Assembly: GCA_027886795.1 (NCBI GenBank) | Contig: JAPCJU010000001.1 | Coordinates: 1-37,966 of the forward strand | Length of the DNA: 37,966 nt | Source of the DNA: Nitrososphaerota archaeon | Lineage (GTDB): Archaea; Thermoproteota; Nitrososphaeria; Nitrososphaerales; CADDZS01 | Direction: 5' to 3' | Part shown: piece by piece, positions 15,184 through 22,769 of the stretch | How positions within the stretch are numbered: the first letter of the stretch is position 1 | Layout: each line of letters begins with the position of its first letter | Notes under the pieces: model-generated | The model's input: only the letters and a program-made list of their open reading frames with translations | Database searches by the model: none | Told to the model about the DNA's origin: nothing | Translations under genes and position numbers: made by a program

Positions 15184-16412
15184 CTAGCTGGCTGGAAAGT
15201 GATCCCGGCAGTAAAACTTCTTCATTATCAATCCCTTTGACATAACATGATCGGAACAAAGCGACTTCCGGCAAACTGAGCAGAGATTTCGGTGTCCCGC
15301 ACATAGGAGAGTACCGCAATCTTCGCATAGAAAGAGGACAGCGGCAGAAAGGATCTGGTCTTGACTGGAACAAGTGACTATTTCATCTGCAATGAAATTA
15401 TTGGTCGTCGATTGTAAAGTTCTGTGGTAGACTTTGCTTTTGTATCTGAACGCGGCAGAGTTATTGGAATATTCAGCAGCTTGATTGCAACTATCCGCAC
15501 ACCCTTCTCGAATGGTGCGAGGGTCTGTGTAGTGTATGATTTTCTTGTTCTGTGATCGAAAGTTTGATGGAGATGCTTGGCTATCTCGACCTTTGTGATC
15601 TTCTCCGCTTCGTAGCTGGATATTCACCGGGACAGCATCGAGTCTTGCAAGAGGCAGGCCCTTGCCTATCGTTGACCTCGGCATTTCTTTTTGTTCAAGC
15701 GAAAAGCAATCAACAAAAATTCCAGATGGCCTTATCTACGGCGCTACGCCCGATTTAACAGATATGTCGACCACTTCTCCTTTCTGTCCTTCCAACACCA
15801 CAACTCCGTGACTAGCTAGACTCACTGTATTGTACCAAAATTTTCCTTGGGTGAAGCAATCGTATTCTACAAAATAGTAGGGCGTATAGACTAGCTGCAA
15901 TTCAAGTAGTTCCAACTTCTCCGGGACTCTGATTCGGACCAATTTTCCAAGTCGCGCGAAAGAGGAACAGCGTAAACCGTTTTTTCGCCCACAGGTCCGG
16001 TAACAAGTTCTTTGCCGGTAACTCTCTTGAATTCGGCCCTGAATGCTCCGTCGAGTTCGTTTAGATTCCATGGGTACAATGAAATGAATTTGATTCCGTT
16101 GTCGTTATACTGCCGCTTTTTCCAAAGCATATTTTTCCTGTATTCGTTTCTCTTCTCAGCGTCCCCTACGTCGATTAATCCCCAGAATTCCACATAGACT
16201 CCATGATCGGGGAGGTAAAAGTCAGGATGGCTTATGCCCGACCTGAATGCAGACTTTGTGGTCTTGGCTTGATCTTCGTACGCGTATTTGATTCTATTTC
16301 CGTGAAAATAATCGGCAATCTGTTTCTCACCTTGACTTTTCACAATTTCACCTCGCATGGTTTTGCTCGGTACACCGTACTGTTTGTCAGAGGGAGTTGC
16401 CGCTTTATCCAC
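15184..16412 (-). pseudogene. broken gene: PD-(D/E)XK-like nuclease domain with C-terminal zinc-finger
   Basis: Three minus-strand pieces read as one protein. Piece one (16412 to about 15950) has a nuclease-like core: SQGEKQIADYF with Glu29, SHPDFYLPDHGVYVEFWG with Asp64 and Glu75. A frameshift near 15950 leads to piece two, which continues GKLVRIRVPEKLELLELQ to 15739, where an in-frame TAG (15736-15738) interrupts. Reading continues in the same frame into piece three, ending at 15184 with a Cys/His cluster: CEDCGTLLCAGHRNLCSVC followed by CSDH and CRDH, typical of zinc binding. A TATA box 26 bases upstream of GTG 16412 is intact. The intact product would be about 410 residues. Restriction or repair is plausible; the assignment is by motif only. 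Confidence 0.55.
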
Positions 16413-16432
16413 AGCAAAAGCAAAAAAAGGCC

Positions 16433-16442
16433 GGTATATAGG
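16433..16442 (-). promoter_or_regulatory. TATA box of the broken nuclease gene
   Basis: Minus-strand CCTATATACC lies 26 bases upstream of the GTG at 16412, so transcription would start at the GTG and the mRNA would be leaderless. Confidence 0.5.
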
Positions 16443-16735
16443 CTCTCGATTTCGTTGTGATTATTAATCTCAATAGAGTAGTAATTAACGGTTCATTGCC
16501 TGCACCGCCTAAACAGTGTTCCTTATTCTGTATGAACTACCAGTGTAAGAGTTATTGAACTCGCGACAAGTCAAAAAATCTCTATTGGAATTGTCCTAAT
16601 TAGTCAAGTACTCATGCGCGTTTCCAAAATCTTAATCGCGTGGTTACCCATTTATCCCCTCGATGGAGGCCAACATCCACGAATCACCTGCCTAAGACTG
16701 TGTTGGACTGGCTTAGCTCATCCCATCACTGTAAG

Positions 16736-16791
16736 TCCTTGTCTTTTGCAGAAATACAACGTAGAAAATGATCTTCGTGATCAGACAAGGA
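16736..16791. repeat. inverted repeat with internal hairpin, function unknown
   Basis: TCCTTGTCT at 16736-16744 is exactly complementary to AGACAAGGA at 16783-16791, and TGATCTTCGTGATCA just inside the right arm is a second small hairpin (five-base stem, five-base loop). The surrounding 16413-16847 has no convincing protein gene. It could be a small structured RNA, or a terminator-like or operator element. No known RNA family is recognised. Confidence 0.3.
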
Positions 16792-16847
16792 TCTATGACA
16801 TTCTCTTACTCACGCTCTTCCAAAAAAATGGTGGACCTTTACACACA

Positions 16848-17321
16848 TCACTTCTTGAGCCTTAACATTATGAGGCGGCTACTTCCATCTGAGTAATAAT
16901 CTCTGACAATCCTTTTTTTCCTGAAACCATGTCTGGTGTAAAAAGAAACAAGATACGGTTTGTCATCCTTCACATCAAGGATGTGTCCCTTCCTCGAATG
17001 AAGAGCAAGAACACGATTAAGAAGTCTCGTGCCAAGACCAGATCTTCGGAATTTTGAATCCACAAATAATGAACTGACATATATTCGTCCATCCCTTGTC
17101 GGCATAGCCATTGCGCCACCAATGATCTTTTTTTTGTAAAGAGCTTTGAAAGCAAAACAATAGTCAATTACGGGACGCCAATAGTATAGGCTGACCTTGG
17201 AGAATTGCATTTCGAAGCATTTCGCCTCGAGCTTCAAGAAGGGAACGGCATCTTCGATTTTTGCCTTTTCGATTCTTGTGTTTGAATTCTTGGACTTTTC
17301 TTTTCTATTTCGAGAGACCAA
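16848..17321 (-). CDS. GNAT-family N-acetyltransferase
   Basis: A 157-residue protein with the GNAT pattern: strand RIYVSSLFVDSKFRRSGLGT, where RRSGLG is the acetyl-CoA pyrophosphate-binding Q/RxxGxG/A loop, followed by helix RLLNRVLALHSR, strand HILDVKDDKPYLV and the motif SFYTRHGFRKKRIV (FYxxxGF). It transfers an acetyl group from acetyl-CoA to an amine; the substrate is unknown. The start is TTG 17321, just after an in-frame TAA. It is divergent from the STAND ATPase at 17477. No link to the peptide cluster can be shown, although GNAT enzymes do occur in modified-peptide pathways. Confidence 0.85.
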   Translation of the reverse strand: MVSRNRKEKSKNSNTRIEKAKIEDAVPFLKLEAKCFEMQFSKVSLYYWRPVIDYCFAFKALYKKKIIGGAMAMPTRDGRIYVSSLFVDSKFRRSGLGTRLLNRVLALHSRKGHILDVKDDKPYLVSFYTRHGFRKKRIVRDYYSDGSSRLIMLRLKK

Positions 17322-17441
17322 TTAGCACTCGGACAGAAAACCTTGGAGGACCAAAGAAAAACTGAAGGAGGAAGATATTGTTCCCGCCCAAGAAACACTA
17401 CCTTCACCCATCCTATTTCTCATCTAATTCTCTTGAAATCG

Positions 17442-17450
17442 TTAATATAT
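17442..17450 (+). promoter_or_regulatory. TATA box before the STAND ATPase
   Basis: TTAATATAT at 17442-17450 would start transcription near 17473, a few bases before the GTG at 17477 or TTG at 17486, pointing to leaderless or nearly leaderless translation. Confidence 0.5.
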
Positions 17451-17476
17451 GAAATAGTAAGACGTGCTCGCTTGCT

Positions 17477-20014
17477 GTGGGCTCATTGTCTAGGGCTAAG
17501 ATTGAAGTTCAGCAAATATTCGTCGACAGAGAAGAGCCTCTTTCCTCTCTTTCCGAGGTATTCGATTCCATTCGAAATTTAGGAAAGGATCGTATTGTCA
17601 CGGTTTATGGAGAGCCTGGAGTCGGAAAGACGACTCTGATTAACAATTTCCTAAAGGAACTTGAATCAAAACAAGAGCTCGTAATCCTGAGAACTGTTGG
17701 TAGAGTATTCGCAAGTAGCCCTTACTCAGCTCTGTCTGAAATGATCTCCTCTCTGAAGCGATCAAAACATACGATCGAACAGAGCAAACAAATCGCCACA
17801 ATAATTCTGAATCTTGCTAAGCTTGTTCCGGCATTTGAACCCGCTATTTCATTAGTCTCAGATGTGGCATCCCGTGTATTTAGTCTGACCCAAGCGGACA
17901 AGGAAATAATCGGCAATTCAATGTACGTCAATAATTTGTTTGTTTCCCTTTTCGAAAAATTATCGTCGAAGAATACTGTCGTAGCTTTCTTTGATGATAT
18001 CCAGTGGTTTGACGGCTCCTCTCTTGAATCGCTCTGTTTTCTTTTGGAGAAGGTTTCGCGTATACAGTGCATGATTGTTCTGAGCATCAGGAAGGGACAT
18101 CACTCATCCGAAAGAGAAGAGGCTAATACAGAACTTCTTAATGCTGTTCTTTCCAGAATCGATGAGAACAATCGACTTTCCGTTAATCTAGAGCCCTTTA
18201 CTCTATACTCATCTACAGAGCTCACCACTATTCTTGCAAGAGACAAATTGACTAAAGAAGAGATACGATCTTTGGCTTCGCGGACGGGCGGAAACCCTTA
18301 CTTCATAAATTGCGCAATCAAGGGACTTCAAACTATTCATGAATCCGACAATTCCTTTGCTAGTGATAGGAGAGCGCTGCTTGCTCCAAAAAGCGTCTCC
18401 GACCCGATTCAGACTTTGCTCCTGCACATTAAGCGCGAAGATTTGTCGATGCGTGTTCTTCTTGACTATGCGGCAATTCTGGGAGACAGGTTCAAGTCAA
18501 AAGATCTCTCCGAACTTATGAATGAGGATCAATTGAAACTGATACACCATCTTGAGGAACTTGAAACGGTCTATGGCATCATGAAGAACAATAAGCGGGA
18601 CGGAAGCTATGAATTCGATCATTCGATAACCAGAGAAGTGATTCTTGATTCTTTGAAAGACGCGGCACGAGGAATCCACGAGAAGGCCGCGAAAATGTAT
18701 GAAGAAAGAGGTTCGAATCCCGAACTTGTCGCCGTTCATTATGATTCTGCAGACAGACCGAAATTGGCTCTCAAGTTCTATGTCGAAGCTGCGAAGAATG
18801 CCACGACTAATTTTTCATTCGCAGATTCGACAAACTATTGGAAGAGGGGGCTTGAGTTAGCAAATTCCCAACCAGGATTTACCGTGGCGGATCGAACTTT
18901 ACTTTCTTTACAACTTGGATCAAGTCAGTTCTCCACCGGTCAGTTTGAAGAATCATACGCCATTTCTCATTCAATCGTACAAGAGATTGAGAGTGGAATT
19001 GAAATTTCCAAGCAATTAGAAGCAGACACCAGGTTGTTGCTTGGGAAGAGTTGTCGATACATCGGTACAAAGAGAGCAGCATCCGAAGGAATCCCAAATT
19101 TACTAATGGCTTGTCAAATACTTGAAGAATTGGACGAAAAAGAGCGACTGGGCGCTTCTTATTCTACTCTGTCCACAGCTCTGGATCATTTTGCGTTTCA
19201 CGAAGAAGCTCTTGAGTATTTTGGAAGAGCTCAGAAAGTCTTCAATGAGGTCAACGACAGAGTAGGACTGGCGACCCTTGGACGAAAGTCAGGAATGTTC
19301 TATGACTCAAGGAGAACCATAGGCTTCCTGGATTCGGCCATTCAGACATTCAAACAGTTAGGGGCGACCATTGAAGTGGCGAGATGTCTTAACAATCAAG
19401 GAGCAGAAAGATTCTACATCGGGGACTTTGGTTCGTCAAAGAAGAGTCTGCTTGAGTCAATAAAACTGTACCGAGAAATCGATTCGTATGAAATTGATAT
19501 CCCTCTCAACAACTTGGGCTTAGTTTACATCCAGCTTGACGATTTTCCAAGTGCAAGGTCATTCTTGACTGAAGCATTTGAAAGATCAAGCGAGGTTTTC
19601 AATCGAATCTGCAGCTCGATCAATATCTCTGTCCTGGATAAGAAAGAGAACAAACTCGAGGATTCAGTTCAGCGCATGCAGCAACTTGCGTCCCTCGTCG
19701 AGGAATCAGGAGAGCCATTGGTGCAAGACTATTTTGGTTTCAATATGGCATCCATCCTTCTTTCAAAAGAACTAGCAAAGACCGCACTTGAATGGCTTGA
19801 GAAGTATCAGTTGAATGTTTGGAAGGATGACAACGAGCTTGCGCTTGCAAAAAGATTGACGCTTAAGGCAAGGATCCTTAAGGAACTAGGAACGCAAAAG
19901 GCTGAAGTTGGAGAGATTGTTGAGCAAGCGCGGGAGATTTTCAAAACCATGAGACCTCAAAAATGGTTCTACCTAATCGACTATTACCCCTGCGACCTTC
20001 ACGTACTGGATTGA
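17477..20014 (+). CDS. STAND-type ATPase with TPR-like repeats
   Basis: An 845-residue signal-transduction ATPase. The N-terminal NTPase domain has Walker A at residues 45-52 (GEPGVGKT) and Walker B at 171-176 (FFDDIQ, in FFDDIQWFDGSSLE), with the winged-helix region containing SRTGGNPYFI, as in AAA_16/MalT-like proteins. From about residue 420 to the end are helical repeats of TPR type (for example ALKFYVEAAKNATTNFSFAD and AARCLNN-like blocks such as SYSTLSTALDHFAFHEEALE). There is no obvious N- or C-terminal effector domain. Such proteins sense a ligand through the repeats and oligomerise; roles include transcription control and antiviral defence. Its 3' end overlaps the convergent ATP-grasp gene by 16 bases. 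Confidence 0.85.
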   Translation: MGSLSRAKIEVQQIFVDREEPLSSLSEVFDSIRNLGKDRIVTVYGEPGVGKTTLINNFLKELESKQELVILRTVGRVFASSPYSALSEMISSLKRSKHTIEQSKQIATIILNLAKLVPAFEPAISLVSDVASRVFSLTQADKEIIGNSMYVNNLFVSLFEKLSSKNTVVAFFDDIQWFDGSSLESLCFLLEKVSRIQCMIVLSIRKGHHSSEREEANTELLNAVLSRIDENNRLSVNLEPFTLYSSTELTTILARDKLTKEEIRSLASRTGGNPYFINCAIKGLQTIHESDNSFASDRRALLAPKSVSDPIQTLLLHIKREDLSMRVLLDYAAILGDRFKSKDLSELMNEDQLKLIHHLEELETVYGIMKNNKRDGSYEFDHSITREVILDSLKDAARGIHEKAAKMYEERGSNPELVAVHYDSADRPKLALKFYVEAAKNATTNFSFADSTNYWKRGLELANSQPGFTVADRTLLSLQLGSSQFSTGQFEESYAISHSIVQEIESGIEISKQLEADTRLLLGKSCRYIGTKRAASEGIPNLLMACQILEELDEKERLGASYSTLSTALDHFAFHEEALEYFGRAQKVFNEVNDRVGLATLGRKSGMFYDSRRTIGFLDSAIQTFKQLGATIEVARCLNNQGAERFYIGDFGSSKKSLLESIKLYREIDSYEIDIPLNNLGLVYIQLDDFPSARSFLTEAFERSSEVFNRICSSINISVLDKKENKLEDSVQRMQQLASLVEESGEPLVQDYFGFNMASILLSKELAKTALEWLEKYQLNVWKDDNELALAKRLTLKARILKELGTQKAEVGEIVEQAREIFKTMRPQKWFYLIDYYPCDLHVLD

Positions 20015-21069
20015 GCAGTGTTTGTCCTCTTTACTGACTGCCTGATCAGGGCACTGTCCAGGATCATCTCTATCATTTTCTTATATCCGATACCTGATTT
20101 TGTGGCAATTTCGTTGAAGCTACTGTGTTTTCCGAGAAAAGGATAGGGGTTTATTTCGAGAAAATATGTATTCCCTTCATGGTCTACTCGCTGGTCAACC
20201 CTGCCGAAGTCCTTGCATCCTAGCAGGTTATACAGTTTCAGAGCACTCTCTTCGGCCTTTGATACAAATTGGTCGCGCAAAGGGTATCTGAATCCATAGC
20301 CATCATGCCTTACTATGTCAGAGGTCAGAAAGCGGTTTTTAAGTACAAGATCTTCGTTTAGTGTTAATCCTACGACACCAAAAGCGTTTGGTGGATAAGT
20401 CCCGATTATGGGGATGTCGACTTCCCTGCCTAGAATGAAATTCTCAACTAGAACTGGCTGTTTGTATGCTCTCAAGAGGTACTCAATTGTTCTTTGCATG
20501 TGAGTTCTGTCATAAGCCACCGAATCATCGCGAATGCCCTTACTACTTCCTTCATAACAAAGTTTTGCAATTACAGGGTATTTTCGAGGCTTACAATTTT
20601 TAATTTCGTCAAAATTGTTCACCACCCTAAACTCAGGTGTCCTGATTCCATATTGCTTGGCGAGTACTTTCGTATGCCATTTGTTTAGGGCTATGGCGAG
20701 TGTGTAGCTATCTGAACCTACGTATGGTATTCTTGCAAGCTCAAGGATTGATGGTATCTGTGCTTCTCTCCCACGTCCATAATATCCTTCAGCGATGTTG
20801 AATATTATGTCAACCGAATCTTCCACGACTCGAATATCATCTAGCAACTTCCTCCCGCTTCCAATGAGCATTATAGTATGTCCTAAATCTTCCAATGCAT
20901 GCGCAATGTCATCAATGGCAGTGGAGACTTCGAATTCCACGTCCCAATCCTCTGGCTCAGGGCTCGAAAATTTGAAGTCATTCCTTGTGTCATATGTCAA
21001 ACCGACCGTAAGGGAAGCCGGTACTTGTGCAAACATCTTCTCTTGAATGTGACTTACGGTGGTATGCAA
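19999..21069 (-). CDS. ATP-grasp ligase, D-alanine-D-alanine-ligase-like
   Basis: ATP-grasp enzymes join a carboxylate to an amine through an acyl-phosphate. The family landmarks are present: IIFNIAEGYYGRGREAQIPS (substrate loop), GSDSYTLAIALNKWHTK, YPVIAKLCYEGSSKGI (ATP-binding Lys and Ser-rich loop), VLVENFILGREVDIPI, and the metal-binding segment FGRVDQRVDHEGNTYFLEIN followed by HSSFNEIATKSGIGYKKMIE. The length, 356, fits. An archaeon without peptidoglycan does not need D-Ala-D-Ala, so it more likely ligates other amino acids or peptides, as archaeal and antibiotic-pathway homologues do. It is divergent from the O-methyltransferase at 21287 (217 bases between), so the two may be co-regulated. 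Confidence 0.88.
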   Translation of the reverse strand: MHTTVSHIQEKMFAQVPASLTVGLTYDTRNDFKFSSPEPEDWDVEFEVSTAIDDIAHALEDLGHTIMLIGSGRKLLDDIRVVEDSVDIIFNIAEGYYGRGREAQIPSILELARIPYVGSDSYTLAIALNKWHTKVLAKQYGIRTPEFRVVNNFDEIKNCKPRKYPVIAKLCYEGSSKGIRDDSVAYDRTHMQRTIEYLLRAYKQPVLVENFILGREVDIPIIGTYPPNAFGVVGLTLNEDLVLKNRFLTSDIVRHDGYGFRYPLRDQFVSKAEESALKLYNLLGCKDFGRVDQRVDHEGNTYFLEINPYPFLGKHSSFNEIATKSGIGYKKMIEMILDSALIRQSVKRTNTAQSST

Positions 21070-21286
21070 AGTTAAGCTCAGATTTGAGGCCTCCTCATAC
21101 TAAATTTTTTTGCTCTTGAGTAAGTCACCCTGATCTGTCCGCAAGGAGATTGAGCAATCTGTTGGAAAAGGAGATAGAATTCTCATTCATACGAGTCTGC
21201 AAGACGAAAAGTCAGCTGAATAGGAGAAAGCATAATGTTTGAATTCACGAATCTTGGTTCCTCCTACATCCAGGTAAATAATTGGT

Positions 21287-22360
21287 ATGAGTTCTAATAG
21301 AATCGTGAATACAGAGTCGTCTGCCCTAGAATTCTTGAAATCAAGAATAGGTGACTTTGCAGTACAATGGTCAATATATGTTGCCACCAAGTTGAAAATT
21401 GCAGATCTTTTGCACGACGGTCCAAGGGGCGCGGACTTCTTAGCCGAGAATGCCAACGCTAATCCTAGAATCTTGTTTGATGTTTTGAGAACACTTGTAG
21501 CGCATGAGATACTTGAAGAGACTGAAGATGGCCTATTCTCTTTGAATGAAATCTCGTCAGCATTACAAACTGAAAAATTTGGACGAATCATTCTGTCTTG
21601 GTTCGAAGTCGACTTACCTTGTTGGAGCAAAATACTGTACACCGTCACAACGGGCGGGCCGGCATTCAACTTAATCTATGATGAAGACTACTATGATTAC
21701 TGCTCGAGACACCCGACCTATGACGAAGCCAATGATTACTTCTTGTCAGAGTGGGCAGAGAAAACAGCAAACAATGTGTTGAATGCTTATGATTTCACTA
21801 GTATTTCTGGAACCATTGTGGACATTGGAGGCAATCGCGGAACTCTGCTATCCAAGATCGTTGAAAGCAATCCGAAACTCAACGGCATTTTGTTCGACAG
21901 GGCCGAAGTGATCCAAAGGGCAAAAAGCAATCAGACACTTACCAGCCTCCCGATGTCACAATATCAACTGGTTTCCGGAGATTTTTTCGTTTCAGTACCG
22001 GCAAGCGGTGACATCTACATCGCCAAATGGTTGACGCCTGACTGGGACGATGAAGAGCTCGTCAAGATATTTGGTAATTGTAGGGTTGCCATGCGCAATG
22101 ATGCCAAGCTTCTTGTCATTGACATTCTGATGAATACACTGAGGAAAGATCCTACGCCAATGATTATGGACTTGACAGCGAGGATTTTTGGAAGAGGCCA
22201 AGAGCGAACTGAAGAAGAGGTTAGACAGATATTGACTGTCGCTGGCTTTGAAGTTACAAGAGTGATTCCAACTGAAGGCCCCTTCAGTATAATTGAAGCA
22301 ACCCCACGAGAAAGAGTCGGCCTTAAAATCATGAAAGAGACGCCGCATCTCAGACCATGA
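21287..22360 (+). CDS. class I SAM-dependent O-methyltransferase (plant-COMT / hydroxyneurosporene type)
   Basis: A 357-residue protein with the two-domain layout of this family: an N-terminal dimerisation/winged-helix domain (IYVATKLKIADLLHDGPRGA) and a SAM-binding domain with TIVDIGGNRGTLLSKIVE (motif I). The usual segment LHDWDDE around the catalytic His reads WLTPDWDDEELVKI, so the His is replaced by Pro; the acid motif DWDDE is retained. The protein may therefore use a different base or not methylate hydroxyls in the normal way. The start ATG 21287 is clear. It is divergent from the ATP-grasp ligase, which suggests a small specialised-metabolite module. Confidence 0.88.
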   Translation: MSSNRIVNTESSALEFLKSRIGDFAVQWSIYVATKLKIADLLHDGPRGADFLAENANANPRILFDVLRTLVAHEILEETEDGLFSLNEISSALQTEKFGRIILSWFEVDLPCWSKILYTVTTGGPAFNLIYDEDYYDYCSRHPTYDEANDYFLSEWAEKTANNVLNAYDFTSISGTIVDIGGNRGTLLSKIVESNPKLNGILFDRAEVIQRAKSNQTLTSLPMSQYQLVSGDFFVSVPASGDIYIAKWLTPDWDDEELVKIFGNCRVAMRNDAKLLVIDILMNTLRKDPTPMIMDLTARIFGRGQERTEEEVRQILTVAGFEVTRVIPTEGPFSIIEATPRERVGLKIMKETPHLRP

Positions 22361-22404
22361 CTATCTGCATCGTTAAGATTTAGAAAAGGAAAATACCCGA
22401 CATT

Positions 22405-22575
22405 TTAAAATTTGGGATATTTGATAATTTCGTAGAATCCGTTAAGAATTTTCTGGACTGCGAACCCTCTCGGAAGAGAAACTAGAGTGCTAGGACTTTT
22501 TCTATTGAACACTTCAACTACTCCAAGCTTCTTTTCTTCCGACTTATCCGTCGTGTTGTACCGAAATCCAAGCAA
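22405..22575 (-). CDS. possible 56-residue protein, unknown
   Basis: TTG 22575 to TAA 22405 on the minus strand encodes 56 residues with a natural-looking composition (KKLGVVEVFNRKSPSTLVSL, then PRGFAVQKILNGFYEIIKYP). An in-frame TGA lies 21 bases upstream of the TTG, so the frame cannot be much longer. A TATA-like CCTTTATGAA on the minus strand at about 22625-22634 would give a short leader. It is convergent with the methyltransferase gene, 44 bases away. No family is recognised; too short for confident calling. Confidence 0.35.
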   Translation of the reverse strand: MLGFRYNTTDKSEEKKLGVVEVFNRKSPSTLVSLPRGFAVQKILNGFYEIIKYPKF

Positions 22576-22769
22576 GCGGAATCTAAGCCTTAGGATTCAA
22601 ATTACGCAAGATCATTGGTTTCATAAAGGCTTTTCAGAATTCATGGTTCAGATTATTGATTGCGTAAATATTTGATTCTCCAGATTAAAGATTCGCTTTT
22701 TCTACATCCTGTAACCACCTTCAATGAGTAAAGCTGTCATATTACTTCGTCACAAATATTGTTGTATCT

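Noticed and set aside
14827..15240. 137-codon plus-strand frame
   Set aside because: Extremely Arg/Lys/Ala-rich with repeated patterns; it is the antisense shadow of the small membrane protein on the minus strand.
16600..16800. possible SRP RNA or RNase P RNA
   Set aside because: The region has some structure, but the conserved cores of these RNAs are not present on either strand.
16614..16865. 83-codon plus-strand frame in the gene-free stretch
   Set aside because: Composition is irregular, no promoter fits, and it runs over the end of the GNAT gene.
22487..22675. 62-codon plus-strand frame
   Set aside because: Ser/Phe-rich random composition; the minus strand carries a better small frame.
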